Positions 1 to 5,524 of a stretch of DNA of 5,524 bases are shown piece by piece. Below the pieces are notes generated by a model. The model was not told the origin of the DNA. It made no database searches and was given only the letters and a program-made list of their open reading frames with translations. The number at the start of each line of letters is the position of its first letter. Positions within the stretch are counted from its first letter, which is position 1. The position numbers and the translations under genes are program-made. Location of the stretch: positions 1 to 5,524 of the forward strand of contig WQWD01000177.1 of NCBI GenBank assembly GCA_009785545.1. Reading direction: 5' to 3'. Source of the DNA: Treponema sp. (GTDB taxonomy: Bacteria; Spirochaetota; Spirochaetia; Treponematales; Breznakiellaceae).

Positions 1-360
1 ATCGAATATCCCGGCCTTTCGCCCGAGGACGCGCGAATACTCGATTATGTCAAAATCCCTTTCAAAAAATCAGGAAATCAGCTTCTTGATTTTATTCTGC
101 CCCGGCCTCTGAGGGCTTTCAGAGACTCTTTCGCCCCCAAGCCGGATATAAATCATGTTCCCTGCGTACGCTGCGGCGACTGTATCCGTATCTGCGCTTC
201 CCGCGCGATGGCTCTTGAAGGAGAGGGAAAAGAGCGCCGCGTCGTTATTGATTATCGCCGCTGTATTCGTTGTTTTTGCTGCCACGAGGTTTGTCCAGTG
301 AAAGCCATCGATATAACGAAACGAAGAATTACCGGAAAGAATCACGGAAAAACCCTTTAA
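1..360 (+). CDS. DUF362-type protein with C-terminal dicluster 4Fe-4S ferredoxin domain (3' part only)
   Basis: Only the last 119 codons are in the window; the open frame enters at base 1 and ends at TAA 358-360. Two ferredoxin-type cysteine motifs are visible. Cys55, 58, 61 and 65 form CxxCxxCxxxC followed by Ala. Cys88, 91, 94 and 98 form the second motif, CIRCFCCHEVCP, with an extra Cys93. Spacing and order fit a bacterial 2[4Fe-4S] domain that carries electrons between two clusters. The 'CIRCFCCHEVCP' form, preceded by 'VVIDYRR', is typical of the ferredoxin tail of DUF362 proteins, whose N-terminal domain has no firmly established function in most bacteria. That domain lies outside the window, so the DUF362 assignment rests on the tail. 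The protein ends in a basic stretch (KRRITGKNHGK). No signal peptide can be judged. The next gene starts 57 bases downstream on the same strand. Another ferredoxin-fused oxidoreductase is the main alternative. Confidence 0.8.
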   Translation: MEYPGLSPEDARILDYVKIPFKKSGNQLLDFILPRPLRAFRDSFAPKPDINHVPCVRCGDCIRICASRAMALEGEGKERRVVIDYRRCIRCFCCHEVCPVKAIDITKRRITGKNHGKTL

Positions 361-365
361 CGCAA

Positions 366-394
366 TTGAAAAAATGGGCTATATACCGTACATT
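366..394 (+). promoter_or_regulatory. Candidate sigma-70 promoter for the DUF5312-like gene
   Basis: TTGAAA at 366-371 (5 of 6 matches to the -35 consensus) lies 17 bases before TACATT at 389-394 (4 of 6 matches to the -10 consensus). Transcription would begin near base 401, giving a very short leader before the ribosome binding site. The spacing is ideal but both boxes are imperfect and the gap is AT-rich, so a chance match is quite possible. The gene may instead be read from a promoter upstream of the DUF362-type gene. Confidence 0.35.
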
Positions 395-405
395 AGTAGT
401 ATGGC

Positions 406-410
406 GGAGG
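406..410 (+). promoter_or_regulatory. Ribosome binding site, DUF5312-like gene
   Basis: GGAGG at 406-410 lies 7 bases before ATG 418, which is near-ideal Shine-Dalgarno spacing and fixes this start. An ATG at 401-403 overlaps the site but is out of frame and has no Shine-Dalgarno sequence of its own. Confidence 0.85.
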
Positions 411-417
411 AAAAACT

Positions 418-1947
418 ATGCCCGATGTTATTGACAAGGTAATTAATTTTATTTCCGGAGACGGTGATACGGCTTCAGACAAAGATATATTGTTGAAGCA
501 GTTGAGTAAGGAAGTTTCCCAAAATAAGTACGCGAAATTCTTTCGGGTAAAGCAAAAGGAAGTAGATCCGGCTTTCGCGCAGTATTTTTACAATCTTTAC
601 CGGGCTGTTTACCCCCTGCAAATGTTTCTGAAAAATCCCGCCAATGAAGCGAAAATTAAACAGATCACTTTGGAAGCTTTTTTAGACAAAAACATGATGG
701 AAACGATAAAAGCGTTAAGCCCTGAAACAATAGCGGAGCGAAAAAAAACCGCCGGAGCCGAACTTTCCGGGAAGCTTCAGGAGGATCTTGACTGGCTTGT
801 TTCAGTTTTTGATAGCCCGAAGATCGCCGCGGCGGATAAATGTTACGACCTTGTTTCCACTATAAAGCGCTTTGTGTTTTTTGATTTTTGTTCCCTGCTC
901 AGAAAATTCGACCCCGAAACGCGGGAAGGGGATTTCCTTACTCAGCCTAAATTCACCGAAGTAGACGCTGGTTTTCTGGTTCCCGATTTGGCAACCTTTT
1001 TGTCGGTTCTGATTGATTTTGAAGAACACAGCGACTGGAAAACAGTATTTGAAATCTTCAAATACTGTAAAGGTGGAACCGATGTTATTCCACTGGTGCA
1101 GTGGAACAGTCTGCTTCTCAGTATTAACGATGTTCGCCAGTCAAAAATTTTTGATTATATCGGCAAGATAGCTACAGGCAATCCCGTCTGGGAAATTAAA
1201 CCCACCCCTCTTGTACGCGAATCCCTGTCCGCTTTGTGGCTGGAACAAAAAACACGGGAAGTTCAGGAAGTGATTCTTGGGATTGCCGAGAGTCAAAGAA
1301 CTGCCCAGAAAAGCGCTTTAGTAAACGCGATTTTTGGTTCCGCCGAGACAGCGCGGCTCCATAATTACGCCCCCGAAAAAGAAAGAATTCTGCTTGATAA
1401 AGGTATTGGCGGTTACACATACGCTTCGGCTCTTAATCACCTTTACGTTTTTATTCAGGATTTCATTGAAAAAGAAGTACAGGAGTTGTGTGAGCTGCTT
1501 CTTATCCGCGGGAAATGGACAGACAATGCCGCTTCCCGGTTGATGTCCGAGGGTTATCACGAAGTTATAGCGATTATCCCGGAAATAACCGCGTTAGATG
1601 AAAGTTTGGACGATGACGGCAACAACGGTTCCCGTCTAAGGGGAGCGTTGCTCAGGGTTGACAGGGACAAAACGCAAAACCGGTATATCAACAGCATTAT
1701 CAGTTCGGTAAACGAAGAAGCTCTGAATATGATCAACCGGACAGTTTCGCCTCTTATTGTGGTAGGCAAGCATTTCAAAATGCTCATGGACGACTTCCAG
1801 AAAAAGCCCTTTGAGCTTATTATGAATTGGAAAGAACTGGGCTTGTATTCAAAAGTTCCAATATCCCAGAGAATCGCCGCGGCCTACAAAAAGGTAAATT
1901 ACTTTGTACAGCTCATGATTCTGGAGACAAAGCCGCCGGAAGAGTGA
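418..1947 (+). CDS. Spirochaete protein of unknown function, DUF5312-like
   Basis: This is a 509-residue protein with no signal peptide and no convincing membrane segment, so it is probably cytoplasmic. It looks almost wholly alpha-helical, with charged amphipathic stretches. No catalytic motif is visible. From memory, its overall character (N-terminal 'DKVINFISG', a central FVFFDFCSLLRKFDP segment near 152-166, and the WNSLLLSINDVRQSKIFDYI region near 229-248) resembles the DUF5312 family known mainly from Treponema and relatives; this is a recognition call, not a search result. An acidic, low-complexity loop lies at about residues 394-404 (DESLDDDGNNG) and could separate two helical parts. 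The start is set by GGAGG 7 bases upstream. Codons 209-217 form a perfect inverted repeat in the DNA. The last 35 bases overlap the 3' end of the convergent histidine kinase gene. I assign no function. It shares strand with the DUF362-type gene, but a functional link is not evident. Confidence 0.85.
   Translation: MPDVIDKVINFISGDGDTASDKDILLKQLSKEVSQNKYAKFFRVKQKEVDPAFAQYFYNLYRAVYPLQMFLKNPANEAKIKQITLEAFLDKNMMETIKALSPETIAERKKTAGAELSGKLQEDLDWLVSVFDSPKIAAADKCYDLVSTIKRFVFFDFCSLLRKFDPETREGDFLTQPKFTEVDAGFLVPDLATFLSVLIDFEEHSDWKTVFEIFKYCKGGTDVIPLVQWNSLLLSINDVRQSKIFDYIGKIATGNPVWEIKPTPLVRESLSALWLEQKTREVQEVILGIAESQRTAQKSALVNAIFGSAETARLHNYAPEKERILLDKGIGGYTYASALNHLYVFIQDFIEKEVQELCELLLIRGKWTDNAASRLMSEGYHEVIAIIPEITALDESLDDDGNNGSRLRGALLRVDRDKTQNRYINSIISSVNEEALNMINRTVSPLIVVGKHFKMLMDDFQKKPFELIMNWKELGLYSKVPISQRIAAAYKKVNYFVQLMILETKPPEE
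1042..1068. repeat. Perfect 12-base inverted repeat inside a coding region
   Basis: ACAGTATTTGAA (1042-1053) is matched exactly by its reverse complement TTCAAATACTGT (1057-1068) across a 3-base centre, ATC. The arms coincide with whole codons, four on each side of one Ile codon (residues 209-217, TVFEIFKYC). Each arm has only three G or C bases, so an RNA hairpin would be of modest stability. On the minus strand the repeat ends in TGTTTTCC, a short T run. On the plus strand it is followed by AAAGG, so it does not look like a plus-strand terminator. Confidence 0.9.
1885..1908. repeat. Imperfect AT-rich inverted repeat just past the kinase gene stop
   Basis: TACAAA (1885-1890) pairs with TTTGTA (1903-1908), and an inner GT/AC pair (1894-1895 with 1901-1902) extends the stem with a 3-base bulge on one side. 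The repeat begins 5 bases beyond the stop of the minus-strand histidine kinase gene and lies within the 3' part of the DUF5312-like gene. It could weakly slow or protect the end of the minus-strand transcript, but it has low GC and no following T run, so it does not meet the standard for an intrinsic terminator. Confidence 0.3.
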
Positions 1948-4219
1948 GGTTGTTGATTCGTTCCACTACGCCGTCAAAATCGCTATGTAAAAACAGCATA
2001 CCGCGGATTGTTTCAAGCGTAGCGGCTGTTTCCGCCTTCCACTGTTTTTCTTTTAGCCGGTCAAGGGCGGCATACGCGGTCGCGTCATCATAATTCTCGC
2101 AGGCGTTTTTGATAATTAGCGTTTGCTCTGTAAAAAATATTGTGTCTTCTTCAATATCAGCACCCACGCTGGCGATTTCTTCCGTGGGTATTCCCTTTAC
2201 TATGTCCTGAAGTGTTTCAATGAAGCGTTCCAAATTGCCGGAAATAAAATCCTTGTCATTGTTAAGACCGGCGTTTTCCAGCGAAAATGCTGTCTTTGAC
2301 GCTTCAATTTCCCCCATATTCGCCAATGCGGATTTTATGGCGTGGGATGTAATTGTAAACAGTTTTATGTCATTATCCGCGGCTGTTTTACGCAGCGTTT
2401 CAATCGCTTTTTCAACGTCACGGCGGAATATTTGGAATAATTTTTGCTTTGTTTCATCTGCTTCCGCCGCCGTTTCCTCTTCTGGTTTATGGTTTTTCGC
2501 TTCGTTAGGGTGCCGGTCCCGGATAAACTTGTTCAAAACCGCGTTCAACTGCTGCGCTTCAATAGGTTTTGAAACGTACGCGTCGAAACCGTTTTCCGTA
2601 AATAATTTATCATTGCCCACCAACGCGTTGGCTGTTAACGCGACAATAACACCGTTATACCCCATTTCACGCAGCTTCCGCGTGGTTTCCATGCCGTCCA
2701 TCTGCGGCATCATGTGATCCATGAATATCACATCATAGGTGTTGCCGTTTTCTATTTTTCCTATGGCGGCGTAACCGCTAAGCGCGGTTTCAATTGTCAG
2801 TTTATAAAGAGACAATAAACCCTGCGCGATAAACAAATTTGTTTCAACATCATCCACAACAAGAACGGTTCCGTATGGCATTGGCTCACGGACAAATTGC
2901 AAGCTTGTTTTAAGCTTGTCGCCGGTAAAAGAAAAACTCGACAATTGTCGGGCAATATCAGCGCCAATTGCGCCACACGCGACAGCTTTTTGTTTTATTG
3001 TTACGCTGAATGTGCTGCCTTTGCCGTATTCGCTTTCAACGCTGATTTTTCCGTCCATTAGCTGAATCAACCGATTCGTAATGCTGAGACCCAAACCTGT
3101 ACCTTCCGTGGTACGATTTGCCTCGGTGTTAAAACGCATATATTCCGTGAACAATTTTTGCAGTTCATCGCGCCTCATGCCCTGCCCTGAATCCTCAACT
3201 TTAAAACAAAGCGTTATGCCATCTTCCTCTGTCAAATGATGTATACGCAGAACTACGCTTCCTTTGTCAGTGTACTTAATCGCGTTTGAAAGAAGGTTGT
3301 TTAATATTTGCTTTATCCGCAGTTCATCGCCATAAAGGCGGGATGGCAAATTTTCATCAAGATTTAATTTGAACTCAATCGGTTTTGACCCGATACGGAC
3401 AATATTGGTCTGTACCGCGTCATTGATGAGGCTGGGCGTGTCGTATTCTACGGGGTTGAGTTCAAGTTTGCCAGACTCGATTTTTGACATGTCGAGAAGA
3501 TCGTTGATTATCCCGAGCAGATTGCTTCCGGCGTTGTATATTTTCTCCAATGCTCTTGCGTGCTCATCTGGCAGATCTTCTTTCATCAATTGAATTTGCG
3601 CTATTCCAATAATCGCGTTCATTGGAGTACGAATTTCGTGCGATATGCTGGCAAGAAAATTACTTTTGCTTTTACTTGCTTCCTCGGCTTTTTCCCTGGC
3701 TCTGGCAAGCGAACCAATTGTAATTTTCCCAATAAAAATAATTAAAATATTGATAAAAAATAAACCAACCACGCTGTATATTTCCTGCATGGTGTCGTAT
3801 TCGGTTCCTACCATATTGACGCCAAGACCAAATGACAAAATAACTATTGTGCTGCAAGACAAAACCATCATGATAATCATGACTTTAATATCGTTGTATA
3901 TAATTCCAAGAAGCGAAAGACCGATAAGGAACATGAAAATCATTCTGTCTCCGCCGAAGATATACAAATATATCATCTCGGAAAGAACAATCGTGGAAAG
4001 AAGCAATATGGAGAGGTGTCTCTTTTTTAATCTTCTATAACTTGTAATTATGAAAACAAGAGAAATCATAATGACGCTGGCAACAAGACGCCCAATCGCG
4101 ACATCGCTGGACATAAAAAATGTGAAAAAAAACTGCTTTATTATCGCATAGCTGATAACGGCAATCCGTGTCGGCCTTAAGGCAGTCAACTCAAAAGCGT
4201 CTTTTTTCACTCGTTGCAT
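1913..4219 (-). CDS. Membrane hybrid sensor histidine kinase with REC and HPt domains
   Basis: This is a 768-residue phosphorelay kinase. Six hydrophobic segments (about 19-36, 41-60, 68-87, 93-109, 112-131, 146-168) form the sensor. The basic N-terminus and the YRRLKKRH loop between segments 2 and 3 put both ends of this region in the cytoplasm; the longest outer loop (about 131-145) is acidic. A short charged helix (170-188) leads to the H-box SISHEIRTP with His194. The ATPase domain has the N-box (Asn308-Asn312), G1 box EDSGQGM (342-348), F-box (356-363) and G2 box GTGLGL (373-378). The receiver (about 451-565) has Asp456/Asp457, phosphoacceptor Asp501, Thr529 and Lys551. The HPt domain (about 590-675) has HAIKS with His626. 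A helical tail (about 680-760) ends the protein. All catalytic residues are present. The start at ATG 4219 has only a weak Shine-Dalgarno (AAAAGG, 10 bases away) but lies 5 bases after the regulator stop, suggesting translational coupling. Met36 is a possible later start but would remove the first membrane helix. The ligand is unknown. Confidence 0.95.
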   Translation of the reverse strand: MQRVKKDAFELTALRPTRIAVISYAIIKQFFFTFFMSSDVAIGRLVASVIMISLVFIITSYRRLKKRHLSILLLSTIVLSEMIYLYIFGGDRMIFMFLIGLSLLGIIYNDIKVMIIMMVLSCSTIVILSFGLGVNMVGTEYDTMQEIYSVVGLFFINILIIFIGKITIGSLARAREKAEEASKSKSNFLASISHEIRTPMNAIIGIAQIQLMKEDLPDEHARALEKIYNAGSNLLGIINDLLDMSKIESGKLELNPVEYDTPSLINDAVQTNIVRIGSKPIEFKLNLDENLPSRLYGDELRIKQILNNLLSNAIKYTDKGSVVLRIHHLTEEDGITLCFKVEDSGQGMRRDELQKLFTEYMRFNTEANRTTEGTGLGLSITNRLIQLMDGKISVESEYGKGSTFSVTIKQKAVACGAIGADIARQLSSFSFTGDKLKTSLQFVREPMPYGTVLVVDDVETNLFIAQGLLSLYKLTIETALSGYAAIGKIENGNTYDVIFMDHMMPQMDGMETTRKLREMGYNGVIVALTANALVGNDKLFTENGFDAYVSKPIEAQQLNAVLNKFIRDRHPNEAKNHKPEEETAAEADETKQKLFQIFRRDVEKAIETLRKTAADNDIKLFTITSHAIKSALANMGEIEASKTAFSLENAGLNNDKDFISGNLERFIETLQDIVKGIPTEEIASVGADIEEDTIFFTEQTLIIKNACENYDDATAYAALDRLKEKQWKAETAATLETIRGMLFLHSDFDGVVERINNLTLPAALSPES

Positions 4220-4224
4220 AATTT

Positions 4225-5244
4225 TTAAGCCTTTTTTGACATTGCTAAAAATTCATCGGCGGAGTCAAGAAACACTTCGACAATTTTTTGATCGAAAAAT
4301 GTTCCGCTGTCTTTGCGTATAATTTCAACCGTTTCTTCATGAGTAAAAGGTTTTTTGTACGGCCGCTCAGACACCAGCGCGTCATATACATCCGCAATCG
4401 CCATGATTCGCCCTTCAAGAGGAATCGCGTCTCCCCGCAGCCCTCTAGGGTAACCTGTGCCGTTCCACCTTTCATGATGGTAGCCAGCAAAAGATTTGGC
4501 GTAAAGCAAAAAGCCGTCATCTTTAGTTTTGGCGGCAATCCTGTCGATAATCGACTCCCCGTCTTCGCAGTGTCGTTTGATCAAATCAAATTCTTCGGAA
4601 GTGAGTTTTTCTGGTTTATTAAGGACCAAATCGCTTATGTGGATTTTTCCAACATCATGAAGCTGCGCCGACGGCAAGAGTAAGTTTAGATCCCACTTTG
4701 ACATTTCCTCGCGATAAATTCCGGCAGCGAACAGTTTATCAACCAGTATTTTTAAATACCTCTGCGTTCGCTCGATGTGGCCGCCAGTCAATTTGTCACG
4801 GAACTCTACCATATCCGCCAAAACGCTGATTGTCGCGTTGTGAATATCGCGCACTGCTTGCTTGCTGTCTTTGACGAGTTTGTCTGTTTCAATGTGCAGT
4901 TCAATTCGTTTTATCAGCACAGGAGGCGAAAATGGCTTGGTAATAAAATCAAGCGCGCCCATTTCAAATCCGCGTATTTCTGAAGCCACATCATTTTTCG
5001 ATGTTAAAAAAACAACGGGAATATTTTTCAGTTTTATATCTGATTTCAAAATTGAAATTGCCTGAAAGCCATCCATTTCAGGCATAACTAAATCTAAAAG
5101 AATTAAATCTGGAATAATTCTTTCAAGGAGTTTGAACATTTTTTCCGCGGAGGGCAGAGCAAATATTTTGTAAATGCTATCCAAAGCCGTTTTTGCTGTC
5201 ATCAGATTAGTGTCGTTATCATCAACAACAAAAATTGTTTTCAT
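4225..5244 (-). CDS. REC-HD-GYP response regulator, predicted cyclic di-GMP phosphodiesterase (RpfG-like)
   Basis: This 339-residue cytoplasmic protein joins a receiver to an HD-GYP output. The receiver (1-118) has Asp8/Asp9, phosphoacceptor Asp51 in LILLDLVMPEMDG, Thr81 and Lys103. A helical linker (about 118-138) precedes the HD-GYP domain (about 138-335). That domain has FRDKLTGGHIERT with His156, the HD pair His196-Asp197 in HDVGK with Lys200, His225, His256-His257 in HHERWNGTGYP, and Asp285 in AIADVYDAL. These are the expected metal ligands plus an intact GYP motif, so hydrolysis of cyclic di-GMP to pGpG or GMP is predicted. The residue four before His156 is Leu152, not the Glu that, as I recall, completes a third iron site in some family members, so a two-metal centre is more likely. 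The hybrid kinase follows after 5 bases and is the obvious partner; phosphorylation of Asp51 would set the enzyme's activity. No GGDEF cyclase is in the window. Confidence 0.95.
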   Translation of the reverse strand: MKTIFVVDDNDTNLMTAKTALDSIYKIFALPSAEKMFKLLERIIPDLILLDLVMPEMDGFQAISILKSDIKLKNIPVVFLTSKNDVASEIRGFEMGALDFITKPFSPPVLIKRIELHIETDKLVKDSKQAVRDIHNATISVLADMVEFRDKLTGGHIERTQRYLKILVDKLFAAGIYREEMSKWDLNLLLPSAQLHDVGKIHISDLVLNKPEKLTSEEFDLIKRHCEDGESIIDRIAAKTKDDGFLLYAKSFAGYHHERWNGTGYPRGLRGDAIPLEGRIMAIADVYDALVSERPYKKPFTHEETVEIIRKDSGTFFDQKIVEVFLDSADEFLAMSKKA

Positions 5245-5248
5245 GCTC

Positions 5249-5256
5249 CCTCCTTT
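5249..5256 (-). promoter_or_regulatory. Ribosome binding site, HD-GYP regulator gene
   Basis: On the minus strand AAAGGAGG ends 4 bases before ATG 5244. It is a strong, slightly close Shine-Dalgarno sequence, and it contrasts with the weak site before the kinase gene. This suggests the regulator is translated independently and the kinase relies on coupling. Confidence 0.85.
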
Positions 5257-5267
5257 CCCAGCAAACG

Positions 5268-5300
5268 GCGATGTCCGAGAAGTGCGGACAGCCCCATCGC
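5268..5300. repeat. Hairpin-forming inverted repeat between mazG and the regulator gene
   Basis: TGTCCG (5272-5277) pairs perfectly with CGGACA (5285-5290) across a 7-base loop. An outer pair, GCGAT (5268-5272) with ATCGC (5296-5300), extends the stem if bases 5290-5295 bulge out. In the minus-strand transcript the hairpin begins 3 bases past the mazG stop codon and ends about 11 bases before the Shine-Dalgarno sequence. No T run follows, so it is not a typical intrinsic terminator. A role in transcript processing, partial termination or 3'-end protection is possible but unproven. Confidence 0.55.
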
Positions 5301-5302
5301 AT

Positions 5303-5524
5303 CTACCTTACCTCGTTCCAGTATCGATCCATAACGGCGAGATTCTTAGCGTTCATTTCCCGCGCGTTTTCTTTCATGCGTTTTTCCACGTGTTTGAAAC
5401 GCTCGGTAAATTTCGTGTTTGTCCGCTGAAGAGCCACCGATGGTTCTATGTTGAAAAAGCGGCAAAGGTTTATAACCGAAAAAAGCAGATCGCCAAGTTC
5501 ACCTTCAAGCGCGGAGCCTGCGGG
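5303..5524 (-). CDS. mazG: MazG nucleoside triphosphate pyrophosphohydrolase (3' part only)
   Basis: The last 73 codons plus the TAG stop (5305-5303) are present; the gene enters from the right edge of the window. The fragment reads EGELGDLLFSVINLCRFF, then NIEPSVALQRTNTKFTERF, and ends near the conserved tryptophan in MDRYWNEVR. This is the C-terminal MazG domain pattern: the ExxD half of the metal-binding motif (E-L-G-D, fragment residues 9-12), the 'ALQRTNTKFTERF' helix, and a final W near the stop. MazG hydrolyses nucleoside triphosphates, including non-canonical ones, to monophosphate and pyrophosphate. The matching ExxE half and the N-terminal domain are outside the window. The C-terminus is of ordinary length. 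The regulator gene follows after 58 bases on the same strand, possibly in one transcript. Confidence 0.92.
   Translation of the reverse strand, partial: PAGSALEGELGDLLFSVINLCRFFNIEPSVALQRTNTKFTERFKHVEKRMKENAREMNAKNLAVMDRYWNEVR

Noticed and set aside
70..345. Minus-strand open frame of 91 codons opposite the ferredoxin domain
   Set aside because: The plus strand here has unmistakable cysteine motifs; the minus frame has no domain and no ribosome binding site.
401..403. ATG overlapping the ribosome binding site of the DUF5312-like gene
   Set aside because: It is out of frame with the gene, lacks a Shine-Dalgarno sequence, and is too early relative to the GGAGG site.
2620..2631. Perfect palindrome CCAACGCGTTGG
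   Set aside because: Six base pairs of symmetry are expected about once by chance in a window this long, and it lies in conserved receiver codons.
2220..2717. Plus-strand open frame of 165 codons inside the kinase gene
   Set aside because: It is serine- and phenylalanine-rich with no motif and lies opposite the conserved receiver and HPt domains; it is a shadow of the kinase frame.
2901..2919. Direct repeat AAGCTTGT (2901-2908 and 2912-2919)
   Set aside because: Only two short copies within coding sequence between the ATPase and receiver domains; no sign of a repeat array or target-site duplication.
3645..4040. Plus-strand open frame of 131 codons with hydrophobic stretches
   Set aside because: It lies opposite the kinase membrane helices and start of the kinase core, whose base composition explains the hydrophobicity and lack of stops.
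4288..4683. Plus-strand open frame of 131 codons inside the regulator gene
   Set aside because: It is opposite the HD-GYP catalytic motifs and has no recognisable domain.

Overview
The window reads as ordinary chromosomal DNA from a spirochaete, most likely a Treponema-like organism. The clues are the plus-strand 509-residue protein, which resembles a spirochaete-restricted family of unknown function (DUF5312-like), and the style of the hybrid histidine kinase: an HPt domain followed by a helical 'W-x-x-E-T ... LLHSDF'-type tail, seen often in Treponema and Clostridia proteins. GC content is moderate by eye. No tRNA, rRNA, CRISPR array, insertion sequence or phage gene is visible. The taxonomic call is inference from protein character only.

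Layout. Bases 1-360 (+) hold the C-terminal 119 codons of a DUF362-type protein ending in a two-cluster 4Fe-4S ferredoxin domain. After a 57-base gap with a possible sigma-70 promoter and a good ribosome binding site, the DUF5312-like gene runs from 418 to 1947 (+). It meets the minus-strand genes tail to tail and overlaps the last one by 35 bases. On the minus strand, in transcription order, are the C-terminal end of mazG (5524-5303), a REC-HD-GYP response regulator (5244-4225) and a membrane hybrid histidine kinase with REC and HPt domains (4219-1913). The gaps are 57 and 5 bases. No stretch over 300 bases lacks a gene.

How the genes fit together. The regulator and kinase form a plausible complete phosphorelay: kinase His194 to internal receiver Asp501, to HPt His626, to Asp51 of the separate regulator. 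The output is an HD-GYP domain with all core metal ligands, predicted to hydrolyse cyclic di-GMP. The signal would enter through six membrane helices of no family I recognise. mazG (nucleotide-pool house-cleaning) lies upstream in the same direction and may share the transcript, as the 57-base gap contains a hairpin but no clear terminator or promoter. The two plus-strand genes have no visible functional link to the signalling pair.

I do not see a clearly new biological system. The points most worth a second look are the four-step relay to an HD-GYP output, a perfect 12-base inverted repeat inside the DUF5312-like gene, and the overlapping convergent gene ends without an obvious terminator.
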